From: Larsenimonas suaedae
GTDB taxonomy: Bacteria > Pseudomonadota > Gammaproteobacteria > Pseudomonadales > Halomonadaceae
DNA: 64,000 bases
Direction: 5' to 3'
NCBI RefSeq assembly: GCF_023712105.1
Contig: NZ_JAMLJI010000001.1
Span: forward strand, 558,001 to 622,000
A program made the translations under genes and the position numbers. Of this stretch, positions 28,170 to 37,211 are shown in pieces. How positions within the stretch are numbered: the stretch's first letter is position 1; the number at the start of each line of letters is the position of its first letter. Under the pieces are notes generated by a model. The model was not told where the DNA came from and ran no database searches. It was given only the letters and a program-made list of their open reading frames with translations.

Positions 28170-30278
28170 TCAGTTCGTCTCGTAACGTTCGAGCAAGCCT
28201 CGCGCCGCCGCTTGTGCATGATCGTCACCATCGTCGATGATCTCGAACAGCAGCGCCATGGCTTCATCGGCCCGGTCTTCCTCCAGCAGCAGATGCGCCT
28301 TCGTCAGCCGTTCGTCATGTTCGGGCGCAAGGTGTGAACCGTCATTATCCTGATCAAAGCTTGCAAATGCCACCTCCTCCAGCGCCCAGCTTGACTCATT
28401 GGGCGCCGAGTGCGTTGCGTCCGCCTCGGCCGATGGCCCATCGAGGTCGAACAGCGCATCGACCCGGTCCTGCCCTTTCAAGGGCGTACCGGCGTCTTCG
28501 CGCCCGGTCAGAGAATGCGCACGCGTGCGAATGTAGCTATCGTCATGACCGGCCAGGTGCTCGAAGTGACGCTCAAGTGCGGTGGCCTCGCCAAGCGTTG
28601 CCAGCACCTCCATGAGCTTCAGACGCGCCCGGGCATTACGAGGGTTGCTTTCAAGCTCGCCTTCAAGCATTTCACGCGCGGCATCGACTCGGCCGTGTGC
28701 GATAAAGATATCGACCACATCCTGCCCCTCGCCACTTGAGGGCGCCTCGACGGGCTCAGGGTCAGCGGCCTTGTCTGCCAGAGTGAAATCGAGCGCGGGC
28801 ATGGCCTCCGGGGGCGAGCCATGAGCCGCAAGGTCCTTCGCCGCGCTTACTGAGGAATCGGTGTTACCACTTGAGGCCTCATCCAGGGGTTCAAATTCGA
28901 TCGACGTAGGCTCAGGCGTGTCAATAGACTCCGGCTCACGCGCTGTCTCATGCCGTGTCTCGCGCCGCTGCTCATGCTGCTCATCACGCGCCGGTGGCGC
29001 AGTCTCCTGAGGCGCGTCGCGTTCAGATGTCGTGATTGCTGACGTCATCGTAGGCGCAGAGGGGCCACGGGGTTCGATCGTTGGTCGGGCGTCGATCACC
29101 ATTTTTTCAGCGTCGACCGCTTCAAAAAGCGGCGTGTGCTCAACGTCTCGAGCCCGGCGCGCGCGGTAGCGATACATCAAAAGCCCCAGCGCACCTAAAA
29201 TCACGACGCTTCCAAGCCCGATCAGCCAGTCGCCGCCACGCATTGATGAGATGCGAGGTGTGTTCGTACCTGTCGAGGTTGGCTGCTGGGCGTAACTCAG
29301 TCGCTCAAGTCGGGCAGACAGCGTGCGCCGGGTCTCATCGAGTGTTTTTTGCTGAGCGCTCAGCGCTGCGGTCAGCTCGGCAATTCGGGCGTCACTGGCC
29401 TGCAATTGCTGTTGATTCTGAATAAGCTGCGCACGCAGGGTCTGAACCGAACCAAGCGCCGCCTGACCGGCTTCCAATTGCTCAACGCGTGAGGCAAGCG
29501 CAGGCGCCGGCGCGTTGTTTGCAGCGTTTGAGTCGTTCGACGCAAACACCTTTGCAGGCGGCGTCAAACGCTCGGACGGCTCAGGGGCAGGTACGTCTGC
29601 ACGAGGGGGTAATTGCGGACGCTCATTGCCTGCAAGCTGGGCCGGACTCGGCATGATGACCGGGCCGTACGCGTAAGGCGTGAGGCTCTCCTGAATCTGG
29701 GCAAGCCCCGGATTGACGCTGGCCAGCGCAGCCGCCATACGCTTGGCCGTACTCTGTCGCTCGGACGCCATGCGCTCGACAAAGGTAGCCCACGTTTCCT
29801 CCTTGTCGGCGTGCATGGTCAATGGCCAACTGGCGCCGATCGTTTCCGAGGTAGAAGCCGGGTCAGCGCCGGGGGTGGATTCGGGGTATCGGGTCGGCAG
29901 AAGATTGATCTGGCGGGCAAGCTGCCCCTCTGGCCAGCTAAGCGTCAACAACAGGGGAAGACTTGGCGCACGAAGCGGCAATTTGCCCTCAAGGCGTGCA
30001 TAAAGCGCGCCGGGGGCGCCCTCAACCGACAGAGACAGCGTATCCGTTTGCGCCGAGCGCTCAAGCCCTGCGCGCTCGAAGCGGGCGTCACTTGCAAGCG
30101 CCACCGTCAGCTCGGATGCGGTTAGATCACTGGTGTCCAGCAGTGGAATTCGAGCCTCGACCGGCGCATTGAGCGGTGAATAAAGCGTAGGCTCACCCAT
30201 GCCAAGCGCCAGCGCGTTGGGCGCCGTTACGGTCAAAGCGAGCATGAGCGGCAACATGCGCCGGTATCGGTGTGTCAT
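28170..30278 (-). CDS. fimV: FimV-like peptidoglycan-associated polar protein
   Basis: A 702-residue bitopic protein. Order of parts: signal peptide (1-24); conserved FimV N-terminal domain with EPTLYSPLNAPVEARI (about 29-44); a LysM-like spacer; a coiled-coil or Gln/Ala-rich region (about 255-330); one membrane helix (about 350-371, GLGSVVILGALGLL); a long acidic cytoplasmic linker; and two TPR-like helical segments, at about 530-600 and at the end (LLLEEDRADEAMALLFEII). In Pseudomonas, FimV organises cell-pole assembly of type IV pili and type II secretion. The gene order asd-fimV-truA is the Pseudomonas one. The tail is strongly acidic and the length is on the short side for FimV. Confidence 0.9.
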   Translation of the reverse strand: MTHRYRRMLPLMLALTVTAPNALALGMGEPTLYSPLNAPVEARIPLLDTSDLTASELTVALASDARFERAGLERSAQTDTLSLSVEGAPGALYARLEGKLPLRAPSLPLLLTLSWPEGQLARQINLLPTRYPESTPGADPASTSETIGASWPLTMHADKEETWATFVERMASERQSTAKRMAAALASVNPGLAQIQESLTPYAYGPVIMPSPAQLAGNERPQLPPRADVPAPEPSERLTPPAKVFASNDSNAANNAPAPALASRVEQLEAGQAALGSVQTLRAQLIQNQQQLQASDARIAELTAALSAQQKTLDETRRTLSARLERLSYAQQPTSTGTNTPRISSMRGGDWLIGLGSVVILGALGLLMYRYRARRARDVEHTPLFEAVDAEKMVIDARPTIEPRGPSAPTMTSAITTSERDAPQETAPPARDEQHEQRRETRHETAREPESIDTPEPTSIEFEPLDEASSGNTDSSVSAAKDLAAHGSPPEAMPALDFTLADKAADPEPVEAPSSGEGQDVVDIFIAHGRVDAAREMLEGELESNPRNARARLKLMEVLATLGEATALERHFEHLAGHDDSYIRTRAHSLTGREDAGTPLKGQDRVDALFDLDGPSAEADATHSAPNESSWALEEVAFASFDQDNDGSHLAPEHDERLTKAHLLLEEDRADEAMALLFEIIDDGDDHAQAAARGLLERYETN

Positions 30279-30331
30279 AGCGGTCCTTGGTGGCCCGGGG
30301 AAGTCCCCGATTCAACGCATGGATCGCATGC

Positions 30332-30357
30332 AAAAACGCCTCCAGAAGGAGACGTTT
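30332..30357 (-). terminator. Terminator after asd
   Basis: Arms 30334-30343 and 30348-30357 (reverse-strand stem AAACGTCTCC/GGAGGCGTTT with one G-T pair) are followed on the reverse strand by TTTTTG. The wobble pairs only in the reverse-strand RNA, so it acts on asd and not on forward transcripts. Confidence 0.78.
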
Positions 30358-30376
30358 CATCCGGCAGCAGGCCCGT

Positions 30377-31498
30377 TCAGGCGCCCTTGAACTCTCTAAG
30401 CACCGTCAACATGCGCTTGAGTGGTTCAGCCGCCCCCCAAAGAAGCTGGTCGCCGACGCTGAACGCGGTCAGGTACTCGCCGCCCATGGCCATCTTGCGC
30501 AGACGCCCGACCGGAACGTTGAGCGTGCCGGTCACGGCGGTCGGTGTCAGAGACGAGAGCGTGGCGTCCTTGTCGTTGGGAACGACGCTTACCCAGTCAT
30601 TGTGCCGTGCAATGCGATCCTCGATTTCATCCATCGGCACATCGTGCTTCAACTTGATGGTGAAGGCCTGGGAGTGCGAGCGCATGGCGCCAATGCGGAC
30701 ACACAGCCCATCGATCGGAATCGGGTTGCCGGCGGTATCGAGAATCTTGTTGGTCTCAACGCCCCCCTTCCACTCTTCCTTGCTCTGGCCGTTGTCCATC
30801 TTCTTGTCGATCCAGGGCAGCAGGCTGCCTCCGAGCGGCGCGCCGAAATGCTCGGTGGGAAAGCTTGAGTCGCGCATGGCCGCAGTGACCTTGCGGTCGA
30901 TGTCGAGAATGGCCGAGCTCGGGTTATCGAGATCACTGCGGGTCAGCTCGCCCAGCTGATTCATCTGGCTCAGAAGCTCGCGCATGTTCTGGGCACCGGA
31001 GCCGGATGCAGCCTGATAGGTCATGGAGGTCATCCACTCGATCAGCCCAGCCTCGAACAGCCCACCCAGACCCATCAGCATCAGGCTCACGGTGCAGTTG
31101 CCGCCGGTGAAGGTCTTGTAGCCTGCCGCGAGCTTCTCGTCGATGATGTGGCGGTTGACCGGGTCGAGTACGATAACCGCGTCCTCGGCCATGCGAAGCG
31201 TACTTGCCGCATCGATCCAGTAGCCATCCCACCCGCTGTCTCGAAGCGGCTGATAGACCTTGGCGGTGTAATCCCCACCCTGGCAGGTCAAGACGACGTC
31301 GAGCGCCTTGAGCGCCTCGAGGTCATAGGCGTCCTTGAGCGCCGGCGTATCGACGCCAACGTCCGGGCCGCTCTGGCCGACCTGAGAGGTCGAGAAAAAC
31401 ACCGGCTCGATCTGTTTGAAGTCCTGATCGGCCATCATGCGCTCGACGAGCACCGAGCCCACCATGCCTCGCCAACCGATAAATCCTACACGTAACAT
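30377..31498 (-). CDS. asd: Aspartate-semialdehyde dehydrogenase
   Basis: A 373-residue enzyme converting aspartyl phosphate to aspartate semialdehyde with NADPH, the branch point to lysine/diaminopimelate, methionine and threonine. Seen: [14 protein letters not shown] (NADP site), the catalytic Cys135 in GGNCTVSLM (the same number as in E. coli), QAASGSGAQ, and the histidine region [16 protein letters not shown] near 270. The start at ATG 31498 is chosen because GGGGAG lies 8 bases before it; an upstream in-frame codon would add seven residues. It is the Gram-negative type with about 370 residues. The promoter region holds a 14-base tandem repeat. Confidence 0.96.
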   Translation of the reverse strand: MLRVGFIGWRGMVGSVLVERMMADQDFKQIEPVFFSTSQVGQSGPDVGVDTPALKDAYDLEALKALDVVLTCQGGDYTAKVYQPLRDSGWDGYWIDAASTLRMAEDAVIVLDPVNRHIIDEKLAAGYKTFTGGNCTVSLMLMGLGGLFEAGLIEWMTSMTYQAASGSGAQNMRELLSQMNQLGELTRSDLDNPSSAILDIDRKVTAAMRDSSFPTEHFGAPLGGSLLPWIDKKMDNGQSKEEWKGGVETNKILDTAGNPIPIDGLCVRIGAMRSHSQAFTIKLKHDVPMDEIEDRIARHNDWVSVVPNDKDATLSSLTPTAVTGTLNVPVGRLRKMAMGGEYLTAFSVGDQLLWGAAEPLKRMLTVLREFKGA

Positions 31499-31533
31499 GT
31501 CGCGCTCCCCTCGATTCAAAGGGCCTGTGCTTC

Positions 31534-31561
31534 AGGCACTGCACTTTAGGCACTGCACAGA
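31534..31561. repeat. Two 14-base direct repeats upstream of asd
   Basis: AGGCACTGCAC occurs at 31534-31544 and again at 31548-31558, a period of 14 bases. It lies in the 85-base gap between leuB and asd, about 40-60 bases before the asd start. It may be a regulator site or simple slippage; no known box is recognised. Confidence 0.5.
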
Positions 31562-31583
31562 CCGGTCTTTAGTGTGTTCGTTG

Positions 31584-32663
31584 TCAGCTCTCAAGCGCCT
31601 TGAGAACAGCGTCGCCCATGGCCTCGGTGGTGACCTGAGTGGTCCCCGGGTAGGCGATGTCAGCGGTTCGAAGCCCCTGGTCGAGTACCTCCCCAACCGC
31701 CTGTTCGATGGCATCGGCCATCGCCTGCTCGTTCAGGGTGTAGCGAAGCATCATCGCCACGGACAGAATCGTTGCCAGCGGATTGGCAAGCCCCTGGCCT
31801 GCGATGTCCGGGGCGCTGCCGTGACAAGGTTCGAACATCCCCTGACCCTTGTCATTAAGTGACGCTGAAGGCAGCATCCCAATCGAGCCGGTCAGCATCG
31901 CGGCAGCGTCTGAGAGGATGTCGCCGAACATGTTGCCGGTCACGATGACGTCGAACTGCTTGGGCGCACGCACCAGCTGCATGGCGGCGTTATCGACGTA
32001 CATGTGGCTAAGCTCGACATCCGGGTACTCCGGCGCCAGGCGATTCATGACTTCGCGCCAGAGAATGGTCGCTTCCAGCACGTTGGCCTTGTCGACGCTG
32101 CACAGGCGCTTGTCCCGTTTTTGCGCCATTTCAAAGGCAATGCGACCGATGCGCTCGATCTCGTGCTCATCGTAGACGTAGGTGTTGTAGGCGTAGCGCG
32201 TGCCATCCTCGCGTTTTTCGAACCCGCGTGGCTGACCGAAGTAGATGCCGCCGGTCAATTCACGAACGATCATGATGTCGAGCCCCGACACAACCTCGGG
32301 CTTCAGACTCGAGGCCTCGGCAAGCTGCGGGTACAGAAGCGCGGGGCGCAGGTTACCGAAGAGGTTCAGCTCCTTTCGAAGCGCCAGCAACCCTTTTTCG
32401 GGGCGCTTGCTGATGTCTTCCATCGTATCCCATTTCGGCCCACCGACGGCCCCGAGCAGGATGGCGCTGGCCGCTTTGGCCCGCTCAAGCGTTTTCTCGG
32501 CAAGCGGCACGCCGTGCGCGTCGATGGCCGCACCGCCCACCATGTCTTCCTCGAGAGTGATGTCGAGCCCGCGGGCTTGGCACGCCTTCAAGACCTTGAC
32601 GGCTTCGCGGGTGATTTCAGGCCCGATGCCATCGCCGGGCAGTACCAGAATGTTGTGGCTCAT
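31584..32663 (-). CDS. leuB: 3-isopropylmalate dehydrogenase
   Basis: A 359-residue enzyme that oxidises and decarboxylates 3-isopropylmalate to 2-ketoisocaproate with NAD+. Seen: [36 protein letters not shown], the metal-binding Asp stretch [17 protein letters not shown], and [14 protein letters not shown] (NAD loop). Length equals E. coli LeuB (363). AGGA is placed 7 bases before the ATG. It follows leuD by 82 bases that hold two GC-rich hairpins, and it completes leuC-leuD-leuB. Confidence 0.97.
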   Translation of the reverse strand: MSHNILVLPGDGIGPEITREAVKVLKACQARGLDITLEEDMVGGAAIDAHGVPLAEKTLERAKAASAILLGAVGGPKWDTMEDISKRPEKGLLALRKELNLFGNLRPALLYPQLAEASSLKPEVVSGLDIMIVRELTGGIYFGQPRGFEKREDGTRYAYNTYVYDEHEIERIGRIAFEMAQKRDKRLCSVDKANVLEATILWREVMNRLAPEYPDVELSHMYVDNAAMQLVRAPKQFDVIVTGNMFGDILSDAAAMLTGSIGMLPSASLNDKGQGMFEPCHGSAPDIAGQGLANPLATILSVAMMLRYTLNEQAMADAIEQAVGEVLDQGLRTADIAYPGTTQVTTEAMGDAVLKALES

Positions 32664-32681
32664 GCTCTATCCTAATGCGTT

Positions 32682-32737
32682 CGGGCGCACGCGCCCGGAA
32701 TCGGTGTCATGTGATCGGGCGCGGGCAAACCGCGCCC
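32682..32737 (-). other. Two GC-rich hairpins between leuD and leuB
   Basis: First dyad CGGGCG-CACG-CGCCCG (32682-32697). Second dyad GGGCGCGG-GCAAA-CCGCGCCC (32717-32737). Neither has a T-run. They may stabilise or process the leu message or set the relative dose of leuB, or be a degenerate repetitive element; no other copy was noticed in this window. Confidence 0.4.
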
Positions 32738-32745
32738 ACCCCGGC

Positions 32746-33387
32746 TCAGCTTCGAAACAGCCAGGGATTATCGGCCTTGTAGCGGGTCTCGAACGTCCGA
32801 ATGGCGTCGGCCTGCTGAAGTGTAAGCCCGATGTCATCCAGTCCGTTTTCGAGGCAGTACTTTCGAAACGCATCGACGTCAAACTCAATGGTCTCACCGT
32901 CGGGCGTGTGGATGCATTGACCGACCAGGTCGACGTCGAGCCGGTAGCCCGGCGTCTGTTCGACGTCTGTCATCAGACGCTCGACCGTTGCGTCATCCAG
33001 CGTGATCAACAAAAGCCCGTTCTTGAAGGCGTTGTTGAAGAAGATGTCGGCAAAGCTCGGCGCGATGATCACGCGAAACCCGAAGTCTTCCAACGCCCAG
33101 GGCGCATGCTCGCGGGAGCTGCCGCAGCCGAAGTTTTCCCGGGTCAAAAGGATGCTGGCGCCCTGATAGCGCGCCTGATTCAACACGAACTCCGGGTTCA
33201 GCGGCCGGTTGCTGCAGTCCTGCCCGGGAAAACCTTCATCCAGATAGCGAAGCTCATCGAACAGGTTCGGACCGAACCCGGTGCGCTTGATCGATTTCAG
33301 AAACTGCTTCGGAATGATCAGGTCGGTGTCGACGTTGGAACGATCCAGCGGCGCCACAAGCCCTTGCTTGCGTACGAACTTATCCAT
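32746..33387 (-). CDS. leuD: 3-isopropylmalate dehydratase small subunit
   Basis: A 213-residue subunit forming isopropylmalate isomerase with LeuC. Seen: [33 protein letters not shown] near 68-81 (the family signature), and NNAFKNGLL. Length equals E. coli LeuD (201) plus a short tail. The start at ATG 33387 shares its A with the leuC stop (TAATG), giving tight translational coupling to leuC, as expected for subunits made in equal amounts. Confidence 0.97.
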   Translation of the reverse strand: MDKFVRKQGLVAPLDRSNVDTDLIIPKQFLKSIKRTGFGPNLFDELRYLDEGFPGQDCSNRPLNPEFVLNQARYQGASILLTRENFGCGSSREHAPWALEDFGFRVIIAPSFADIFFNNAFKNGLLLITLDDATVERLMTDVEQTPGYRLDVDLVGQCIHTPDGETIEFDVDAFRKYCLENGLDDIGLTLQQADAIRTFETRYKADNPWLFRS

Positions 33388-34832
33388 TAGGCGCTCTCCT
33401 GCGTGCGAGATGGAGACCAGGTGCGAATATCGACAAAGTGACCCTCGATGGCCGCCGCCGCCGCCATGGCCGGGCTGACCAGATGCGTGCGACCGCCATA
33501 GCCCTGCCGCCCTTCGAAGTTGCGGTTCGAGGTCGAGGCGCAGTGCTCGCCCGCGCCCAGCTTGTCGGCGTTCATCGCAAGACACATGGAACAACCAGGC
33601 TCACGCCATTCAAAACCGGCCTGCTTGAACACCACGTCCAGCCCCTCACGCTCGGCCATTCGCTTCACAAGTCCGGAACCCGGTACCACCATGGCCTGCT
33701 TGAGATTCGGTGACACCCGGCAGCCCTTGACCACCTCGGCGGCGGCGCGCAGGTCTTCGATGCGGGAGTTGGTGCAGGACCCGATGAACACGCGATCAAG
33801 CTGGATGTCGGTGATCTTCTGACCGCCGGAGAGCCCCATGTACTCGAGCGCACGCTCGACGCCACGACGCTTGGTGGCGTCGGTAATGTCGGAAGGGGCA
33901 GGTACCGCCCCCGTAATACCAACGACCATTTCCGGGCTGGTGCCCCAGCTGACCTGCGGCTCGATCTTGGCTGCATCGAGATGGACGACCTTGTCGAACT
34001 CGGCGTCGGTGTCGGAAACCAGCTCCTGCCAGCGCCTCACCGCCTGCTCCCAGACGTCTTCACGCGGGGCGAACGGGCGCTTGGCCACATAGTCGATGGT
34101 GGTCTGATCGACCCCGACCAGACCGACGCGGGCGCCTGCCTCGATCGCCATGTTGCAGATCGTCATCCGGCCTTCCATCGAAAGCGCCTCGATGGCGCTG
34201 CCGGCGAACTCCATCGCATAGCCCGTGCCACCGGCGGTGCCGATGTCACCGATGATCGCCAAAATGATGTCCTTGGCGGTCACGCCCTCACCCAGCTCAC
34301 CGTCGACCTGAATTTTCAGGTTTTTCATCTTGCGCTGAATCAGGCACTGGGTCGCCAGTACGTGCTCGACTTCAGAGGTACCGATGCCATGGGCCAACGC
34401 ACCGAAGGCGCCGTGCGTTGCGGTATGTGAATCGCCACAGACCACGGTCATGCCGGGAAGCGTCGCGCCCTGCTCGGGGCCGACCACATGAACGATGCCC
34501 TGACGCTCATCGTTGATGCCGAACTGCTCGATATTGAAATCGGTGCAGTTGCTGTCAAGGGTCATGACCTGAATGCGGGAGGTGTCGTCTTCGATGCCTT
34601 CGATGCCAATGCTGCGCTCTTTCAGCGTGGTCGGCACGTTGTGGTCAGGCGTTGCGATGTTGGAATCGAGCCGCCAGGGTTTGCGATTGGCCAGGCGAAG
34701 CCCTTCGAACGCCTGCGGCGAGGTCACCTCATGCAGAAGCTGGCGGTCGATGTAGATCAGCGCCGTGCCGTCGTCACGCTGCTGAACCAGGTGGGCATCC
34801 CACAATTTGTCGTACAGGGTTCGTCCTGCCAT
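33387..34832 (-). CDS. leuC: 3-isopropylmalate dehydratase large subunit
   Basis: A 481-residue aconitase-family subunit carrying a [4Fe-4S] cluster. It isomerises 2- to 3-isopropylmalate in leucine synthesis. Seen: [20 protein letters not shown] near 130-150, [14 protein letters not shown], and CSMCLAMN near 421-428, supplying the three cluster cysteines. Length is close to E. coli LeuC (466). GAGGGAG precedes the ATG. It is divergent from a LysR gene, with 149 bases between. No leucine-rich leader peptide for attenuation is apparent. Confidence 0.97.
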   Translation of the reverse strand: MAGRTLYDKLWDAHLVQQRDDGTALIYIDRQLLHEVTSPQAFEGLRLANRKPWRLDSNIATPDHNVPTTLKERSIGIEGIEDDTSRIQVMTLDSNCTDFNIEQFGINDERQGIVHVVGPEQGATLPGMTVVCGDSHTATHGAFGALAHGIGTSEVEHVLATQCLIQRKMKNLKIQVDGELGEGVTAKDIILAIIGDIGTAGGTGYAMEFAGSAIEALSMEGRMTICNMAIEAGARVGLVGVDQTTIDYVAKRPFAPREDVWEQAVRRWQELVSDTDAEFDKVVHLDAAKIEPQVSWGTSPEMVVGITGAVPAPSDITDATKRRGVERALEYMGLSGGQKITDIQLDRVFIGSCTNSRIEDLRAAAEVVKGCRVSPNLKQAMVVPGSGLVKRMAEREGLDVVFKQAGFEWREPGCSMCLAMNADKLGAGEHCASTSNRNFEGRQGYGGRTHLVSPAMAAAAAIEGHFVDIRTWSPSRTQESA

Positions 34833-34961
34833 GTCGTTCTCCCTCGGCTGTGCCGATGTTTATCGCTTGGCAAGTCAGGCCTGCCAGTCACGTCGGTCCG
34901 TTACAGCCTCTAGGCTATGGACGTGCTAGCATAAAAGCAATTCATGTTTTTTATTCTATGC

Positions 34962-34976
34962 ATTCCATTAAGGAAT
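34962..34976. promoter_or_regulatory. Palindrome ATTCC-N5-GGAAT at the LysR gene start
   Basis: Perfect dyad ATTCC (34962-34966) and GGAAT (34972-34976) with a T-N11-A spacing (34963/34975), the LysR-box form. It overlaps the ribosome-binding site of the LysR gene (AAGGA 34970-34974), so a bound protein there would block its own expression. A second loose dyad, ATAAAA-N12-TTTTAT (34931-34954), lies nearer leuC. Confidence 0.4.
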
Positions 34977-34981
34977 ATACT

Positions 34982-35875
34982 GTGGACACTCAAAGTCTGA
35001 AGGCGTTTGTAAGCGTTGCGCAATCAGGGTCGTTTTCCCAGGCCGCCGAACAGCTCCACCTGACCCAGCCCGCGGTCAGCAAACGCATTGCCACCCTCGA
35101 GACGCAGGTGGGCAGCCGCTTGTTCGACCGCATCGGACGCACCATCAGCCTGACCGAGGCCGGCCGGACGCTGCTGCCCCGAGCGCGCCAGATTCTGGTG
35201 ATGTTCGACGATACCCAAAGGGCGCTTTCAAACCTGAACGGCGGTGTTCAGGGCAATCTGGTGCTGGCCACCAGCCACCACATCGGCCTGCACCGTCTGC
35301 CGCCGCTTTTAAAGACGTTCACGCGGCATCACCCAGGGGTAAAACTCGACATGCGCTTTCTCGATTCCGAAAAGGCGTACTCGGGCGTGCTGTCGGGGGA
35401 TCTGGAACTGGGCATCGTGACGCTTGCGCCCCACCCCGACCCGTCGCTGGTCATCGAGCCGGTCTGGGTCGATCAGCTCCGATTCGTGTGCGCGCCCGAT
35501 CATCCGCTGGCGCACCGGCCGGTCACCCATCTTTCGGAACTCGCGCCGTTTGACGCGGTACTGCCGGGGGAGCTGACCTTTACTCGAGGGATCGTGATGC
35601 AGAGCTTTGCCCGCGAGGGGCTCACAGTCAACGTGGCAATGTCGACCAACTACCTGGAAACGCTCAAGATGATGGTGTCCATCGGGCTTGGCTGGAGCGT
35701 GATGCCGGAATCGATGATCACCGATGAGCTTCACGTAATGACACTTGATCATCCGCCGATCGAGCGGCCGCTCGGTTATCTGTTTCATCGTCACCGAACG
35801 CTTTCCAACGCCGCGCGCGCCATGATCGAGCTGCTCGAGCAGGCAAAAGCGCAGCAGCGCACGCTACCCGCTTGA
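34982..35875 (+). CDS. LysR-family regulator divergent from leuCDB
   Basis: A 297-residue LysR regulator. HTH region SGSFSQAAEQLHLTQPAVSK (about 16-35), then SRLFDRIGRTISLTEAG, the linker, and an effector domain with the family LPPLLKTFTRHHPG. The start is GTG at 34982, chosen because AAGGA is 7 bases upstream; an ATG at 34958 would add eight residues that align with nothing in the family. A LysR gene at this place beside leuC is also found in Pseudomonas, so control of leucine synthesis is likely but unproven. A candidate box overlaps its own ribosome-binding site. Confidence 0.87.
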   Translation: MDTQSLKAFVSVAQSGSFSQAAEQLHLTQPAVSKRIATLETQVGSRLFDRIGRTISLTEAGRTLLPRARQILVMFDDTQRALSNLNGGVQGNLVLATSHHIGLHRLPPLLKTFTRHHPGVKLDMRFLDSEKAYSGVLSGDLELGIVTLAPHPDPSLVIEPVWVDQLRFVCAPDHPLAHRPVTHLSELAPFDAVLPGELTFTRGIVMQSFAREGLTVNVAMSTNYLETLKMMVSIGLGWSVMPESMITDELHVMTLDHPPIERPLGYLFHRHRTLSNAARAMIELLEQAKAQQRTLPA

Positions 35876-36088
35876 ATTTCGCAAAGGCGCGGGGCAGTCT
35901 AGTCCGCTCGATGCCAGGGCGCCGAACGGGACGTTCAGGGAACACGCCCTCGCCTTAAAACGAGCCTTCAGGCGTAACGGCATCAGGGCGAGACGCTTAT
36001 TAAAGACGCCCGATGAAACCGCAGCATTCAAAACGACAATACGCACTTAAAAACACCGCTTAAAACGACAACAAATAGGGTTGCCCAA

Positions 36089-37066
36089 ATGACCTCGACT
36101 TCCTTTTTCCGGACTGGCGTCACGCTCAGTGACCTGACACGTTACTGGCCGGCAGCAGCGCTTCTGGCATGCTCGACCATCAATGCCTCCGCAGCGCTGG
36201 CCAACGACACCGCAACCGGTCAGGACGCTGCCAACGAGACGGCAAGCTACGAAACCACTGAAAATGCGCCCAGAAGCGAGTACCTCTCGAGCTGGCTCAA
36301 TCAGAACGTGACCGTGATCGGCAGCAAGAACATCCGGTTCGGCCCGCAACAGATCGATGACATCTACCTCGAGTACGAATTTGCCGGGCGCAAGGGGCCG
36401 TGGGACCTCTACGGCTATATCGATTTTCCGAAGTTCTTCGGCATCGGCAACGACGCCGACAGCGGCATTTTCGATAACGGCTCGCCGGTCTTTGCCGAGT
36501 TCGAACCCCGGCTCTCGATCAACGAAGTGCTGGATAAGGATTTGAGCGTTGGCCCGTTCAAGGAGTGGTACCTGGCCGCGGACTACATCTTTGACTGGGG
36601 TCACAACTCGGACAACCGCCAGAACACCCTTTACGCAGGTGTCGGTACCGACGTCGAGACCGGCACCCCGCTTGGGCTATCGGTCAACCTCTACAAGCGC
36701 TATCAGTGGGAAAACTACGGTGCGGCTAACGAAAACCAGTGGGATGGCTATCGGGCACAGGTGAAGTATTTCCTGCCGCTCGCCACCTTCGGCAACGGCG
36801 CAAAGCTTGATTACGTGGGTTTCACCAACTTCGATTTCGGCTCGGACCTGGGCGACAAGGCCGGCGCAACCCGCACCAACGAGGCAACGGTTGCCACCAA
36901 CGTGCTGCTTTACTCGTTCACCCATCTTCGCTTCATGGCCGTGGCCCGCTATTTCCACAACGGCGGCCAGTGGAATGACGACGCCACGCTTGATTTCGGC
37001 GACGGCCCCTTCCACGTGCGCTCGACCGGATGGGGGTATTACTTTGGCGTGGGCTGGCAGTTCTGA
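36089..37066 (+). CDS. tsx: Tsx-like nucleoside-specific outer-membrane channel
   Basis: A 325-residue outer-membrane beta-barrel of the Tsx/OmpK family. A signal peptide ends near ALA (about 39) and is followed by an acidic Thr/Glu-rich stretch (40-65). The barrel then begins SSWLNQNVTVIGSKNIRFGPQQ, with IDDIYLEYEFAGRKGPWDLYGYID in pieces, many alternating strands with aromatic girdles, and the final WGYYFGVGWQF, ending in the C-terminal Phe that BamA recognises. Tsx lets nucleosides diffuse into the periplasm, which fits with nupC at 4.2 kb. The 213-base gap upstream holds two AAAACGACAA copies 32 bases apart (36030 and 36062). It is closed by a terminator at 37137-37168. Confidence 0.88.
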   Translation: MTSTSFFRTGVTLSDLTRYWPAAALLACSTINASAALANDTATGQDAANETASYETTENAPRSEYLSSWLNQNVTVIGSKNIRFGPQQIDDIYLEYEFAGRKGPWDLYGYIDFPKFFGIGNDADSGIFDNGSPVFAEFEPRLSINEVLDKDLSVGPFKEWYLAADYIFDWGHNSDNRQNTLYAGVGTDVETGTPLGLSVNLYKRYQWENYGAANENQWDGYRAQVKYFLPLATFGNGAKLDYVGFTNFDFGSDLGDKAGATRTNEATVATNVLLYSFTHLRFMAVARYFHNGGQWNDDATLDFGDGPFHVRSTGWGYYFGVGWQF

Positions 37067-37093
37067 TTGACTGTCTGTGCACTCAAGGCGTGA

Positions 37094-37140
37094 GTACGCT
37101 CAGCAAAAAAGTACGTTCAATAAAAGTACGTCCAATAAAA
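37094..37140 (+). repeat. Three imperfect 15-17-base direct repeats
   Basis: Units GTACGCTCAGCAAAAAA (37094-37110), GTACGTTCAATAAAA (37111-37125) and GTACGTCCAATAAAA (37126-37140) are head-to-tail between the tsx stop and its terminator. The last two differ at one base. They look like slippage products; no function is evident. Confidence 0.7.
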
Positions 37141-37168
37141 AAGGCCGCCCTCTAGGGGCGGCCTTTTT
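37137..37168. terminator. Bidirectional terminator between tsx and cysE
   Basis: Stem GGCCGCCC (37143-37150) and GGGCGGCC (37156-37163) with loop TCTAG, with an A-tract on the left and TTTTT on the right. It ends tsx forward and cysE reverse (stop at 37212). Confidence 0.9.
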
Positions 37169-37211
37169 GGTTTTGCCAGCGCTTGATAGGAACCCGAGCC
37201 GCTGCGATCGA

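Noticed and set aside
32245-33390. A 381-codon forward frame opposite leuB and leuD
   Set aside because: It spans two certain reverse-strand genes and their gap and shows no family features.
34833-34981. Leucine leader peptide (attenuator) before leuC
   Set aside because: No short frame with a run of Leu codons and no terminator/antiterminator pair in the gap.
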